Below are positions 13,179 through 14,426 of a DNA stretch of 14,426 nt, in pieces. The notes below the pieces were generated by a model. That model saw only the letters and a list, made by a program, of their open reading frames with translations, was not told the DNA's origin and made no database searches. Numbering within the stretch: position 1 is the stretch's first letter; each line of letters begins with the position of its first letter. Source of the DNA: an uncultured Oscillospiraceae bacterium (lineage in GTDB: Bacteria > Bacillota > Clostridia > Oscillospirales > Oscillospiraceae); NCBI GenBank assembly GCA_934646175.1, contig CAKUEI010000042.1:1-14426 (forward strand), given 5' to 3'. The position numbers and the translations under genes are program-made.

Positions 13179-14177
13179 TTATTTGAAGTACAGCTTCTCC
13201 TGGTTGTTGATCTCGTCGGTGATGATGTCGTAGTTGGCCTGATGGATGATGAAGGGCAGGCCGTCGTTGACAGAGGGGATCCAGTGGCCGCCGGCATGAT
13301 ACTTGGCGATGGTGTCGGCCACGTGCTTGCGGATCTCTTCCTCGGTGGAGTCGTCGCGGTCGAACACGCCGGAATCCATGCCGCCCCAGAGGATGAACTG
13401 ACGGTTCTCGTCGTTCAGTTTCTTCTGCAGGGACAGGATGTCGTTGGAGGGGAGGACGCCTTCCCAGCAGTCCAGGCCCATCTCGAACATGTCGTCCAGC
13501 AGGGTGGCGCAGTAGCTGTCGGAGTGGTGGATCATGACGCAGCCGTGGTCCTTGGCAATGCCATACAGCTTCTTATAAGCGGGGGTGTAGAACTCGCTGA
13601 AGGTCTCCGGGCTCATGAAGGTGGAGTTCTTGCTGCCCCAGTCGTCGTGAGCGAACACGGCTTCCACGCCCTTGATGTGCTTGAAGAATTCCTCCATGTA
13701 CTCGCAGCGCCAGTCGGTGATGTAGTCGATCAGCTCGTGCATCTCGTCTTCGTACACCAGCAGGTTGCACAGGGAGTCCTCGAAGGACATCATGGAGTGG
13801 GTGTACTCAAAGGTGCCGGGGGCCATGAAGAAGGTCAGGAACTTCTCCTTGGTGTCGATGGTCTTCATGTAGGAGCGCAGCTGGTCCCAGTCGGAGTCGT
13901 TGGTCTTCAGATCAGGGGCCTTCACATACTCGCGCCAATCCTCGATATCCTGGATCAGGGCATCGTCGCCTTCGGACAGGGGCACAGCGCCGGGCTCGTG
14001 CTCGGGCCAATCATAGTCAAAGCCCCACTTGGAGTGGGTGCGCTGCCCTTTGATCTTGGGGTCGATGGCAGTCAGGGGGCTGCCCCACAGGAAGCCCATG
14101 GCGCCGTACTGGTTGACGAAGCCGTCCACCGGCTCGTTGTGCAGCAGAGCCAGAAAACGTTCTTTTTGAGTCATCAT
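13179..14177 (-). CDS. UroD-fold corrinoid methyltransferase, paralog B
   Basis: First gene of the corrinoid operon and tandem paralog of the next gene; also 332 aa. Hand alignment gives about 72% identity overall: roughly 55% over the first 126 residues and about 82% after that. It keeps the same segments: AHDDWGSKNSTFMS (from 176), MIHHSDSYC (215-223), LDCWEGVLPSNDI, GGMDSGVFDRDDSTEEE (265-281). It shows the same change of the MtaA-type His-x-Cys to His-x-Asp (H218, D220). The ATG at 14177 is supported by AAGGAGG 9 bases upstream, a stronger site than that of paralog A; a second ATG follows directly. The divergent N-terminal part suggests a different substrate or partner preference. The 91-base gap to paralog A holds no terminator, so the two are probably co-transcribed. 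Confidence 0.88.
   Translation of the reverse strand: MMTQKERFLALLHNEPVDGFVNQYGAMGFLWGSPLTAIDPKIKGQRTHSKWGFDYDWPEHEPGAVPLSEGDDALIQDIEDWREYVKAPDLKTNDSDWDQLRSYMKTIDTKEKFLTFFMAPGTFEYTHSMMSFEDSLCNLLVYEDEMHELIDYITDWRCEYMEEFFKHIKGVEAVFAHDDWGSKNSTFMSPETFSEFYTPAYKKLYGIAKDHGCVMIHHSDSYCATLLDDMFEMGLDCWEGVLPSNDILSLQKKLNDENRQFILWGGMDSGVFDRDDSTEEEIRKHVADTIAKYHAGGHWIPSVNDGLPFIIHQANYDIITDEINNQEKLYFK
13305..13388 (-). repeat. 84-bp near-identical tract shared with the paralogous gene, copy 2
   Basis: Counterpart of 12212-12295, differing at a single base. Confidence 0.9.
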
Positions 14178-14227
14178 GTCGTATATCCTCCTTAAAATGG
14201 ATTGCTGGGTGATCTGTCTGTTTTGTT

Positions 14228-14269
14228 GATACTGCATTTTATCATAAATTTGTCAAGAATTCCATCTTC
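14228..14269 (-). promoter_or_regulatory. Probable promoter region of the corrinoid operon
   Basis: A consensus TTGACA lies on the minus strand at 14256-14251, but at 16-18 bases only a poor -10 follows (CAGTAT at 14234-14229). Alternatively TAAAAT (14241-14236) has TGGAAT 17 bases upstream. The region is AT-rich, unlike the genes. The exact boxes are uncertain. Confidence 0.4.
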
Positions 14270-14316
14270 ATTTTAGACGAATTGCAAAGAAGACTCTTGT
14301 AAAAAATTATGAGAAA

Positions 14317-14336
14317 GCTGCCGCAAGGGGGGCAGC
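14317..14336 (-). terminator. Hairpin at the right edge, possible terminator of an upstream minus-strand gene or leader element
   Basis: GCTGCC/GGCAGC 6-bp stem (14317-14322 with 14331-14336) with an 8-base loop; on the minus strand TTTCTCATAATTTTTT follows. A competing GGGGG/CCCCC stem overlaps it. The rest of 14337-14426 shows no gene. Confidence 0.35.
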
Positions 14337-14426
14337 CCCCGTCTAAAGCCGTTCCCGTTCCCGCTTTAATTCCTACCTTTTTACTGTGATTTTGTACCTG
14401 TTTTTTGTAAAACCCGCCGTTTTTTA

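Noticed and set aside
13119..14195. 358-codon plus-strand open frame opposite methyltransferase paralog B (and a similar one at 11957-12997 opposite paralog A)
   Set aside because: Val/His/Gly-rich shadows; they resemble each other only because the true genes beneath them are paralogs.
14178..14237. 20-residue N-terminal extension of paralog B
   Set aside because: It overlaps the ribosome site and promoter region, and paralog A has no equivalent.
14228..14270. Sigma-54 type -24/-12 promoter for the corrinoid operon
   Set aside because: A TGGAA followed by TTGAC looked suggestive, but the required GG-N10-GC spacing is not met.
1..14426. CRISPR arrays, tRNA/rRNA genes, insertion sequences, cobalamin riboswitch
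   Set aside because: I looked for repeat-spacer patterns, tRNA-like cloverleafs, transposase motifs and a B12-box and saw none.

Overview
The window looks like chromosomal DNA from an anaerobic Bacillota of the class Clostridia. The evidence is the gene families present (UPF0210 with its ACT partner, DUF4358/MBOAT/DHHW, and a corrinoid methyltransferase set with a DUF4445 activator), strong AGGAGG-type ribosome sites and GC-rich third codon positions. A gut Oscillospiraceae-type host is my inference; no rRNA or other taxonomic marker is present.

Left part, plus strand (1-9182). It opens with the 3' two thirds of mnmG (tRNA wobble-uridine modification), cut by the window edge. A membrane-anchored NodB-type polysaccharide deacetylase follows, ending in a 14-bp terminator. 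Next is a gene-free stretch of about 400 bases with several hairpins, ending in a good sigma-A promoter (TTTACA-N17-TATGAT). That promoter drives a three-gene unit: a YfbR-like 5'-deoxynucleotidase, an ACT-domain protein of the UPF0237 type that overlaps it by 4 bases, and the UPF0210/DUF711 protein. After a terminator and an extended -10 promoter comes uridine kinase. A surface-polymer acetylation group follows: a DUF4358 lipoprotein, an AlgI-like MBOAT O-acetyltransferase (probable TTG start) and a DHHW/AlgX-like protein. It closes at a perfect 21-bp hairpin that also terminates the convergent operon.

Right part, minus strand (14177 down to 9242). This is a five-gene corrinoid-dependent methyl-transfer operon. 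In transcription order it encodes two tandem UroD-fold methyltransferases of 332 aa each (about 72% identical by hand alignment), one cobalamin-binding corrinoid protein, a DUF2284 cysteine-rich protein, and a compact ferredoxin-ASKHA ATPase that should re-reduce inactive cob(II)alamin. The layout resembles acetogen-type O-demethylase systems, but no MtrH-type second methyltransferase lies in the window. Both UroD paralogs lack the His-x-Cys...Cys zinc signature of MtaA/MtbA, so substrate and metal site are open questions. A 16-bp hairpin between the corrinoid gene and the two helper genes leaves no room for a separate promoter, and probably sets a step-down in expression.

The most unusual points are the duplicated methyltransferase pair with one shared corrinoid protein, an 83-of-84 identical DNA tract shared by the pair, the shortened activator, and the unexplained structured intergenic region at about 2324-2615.
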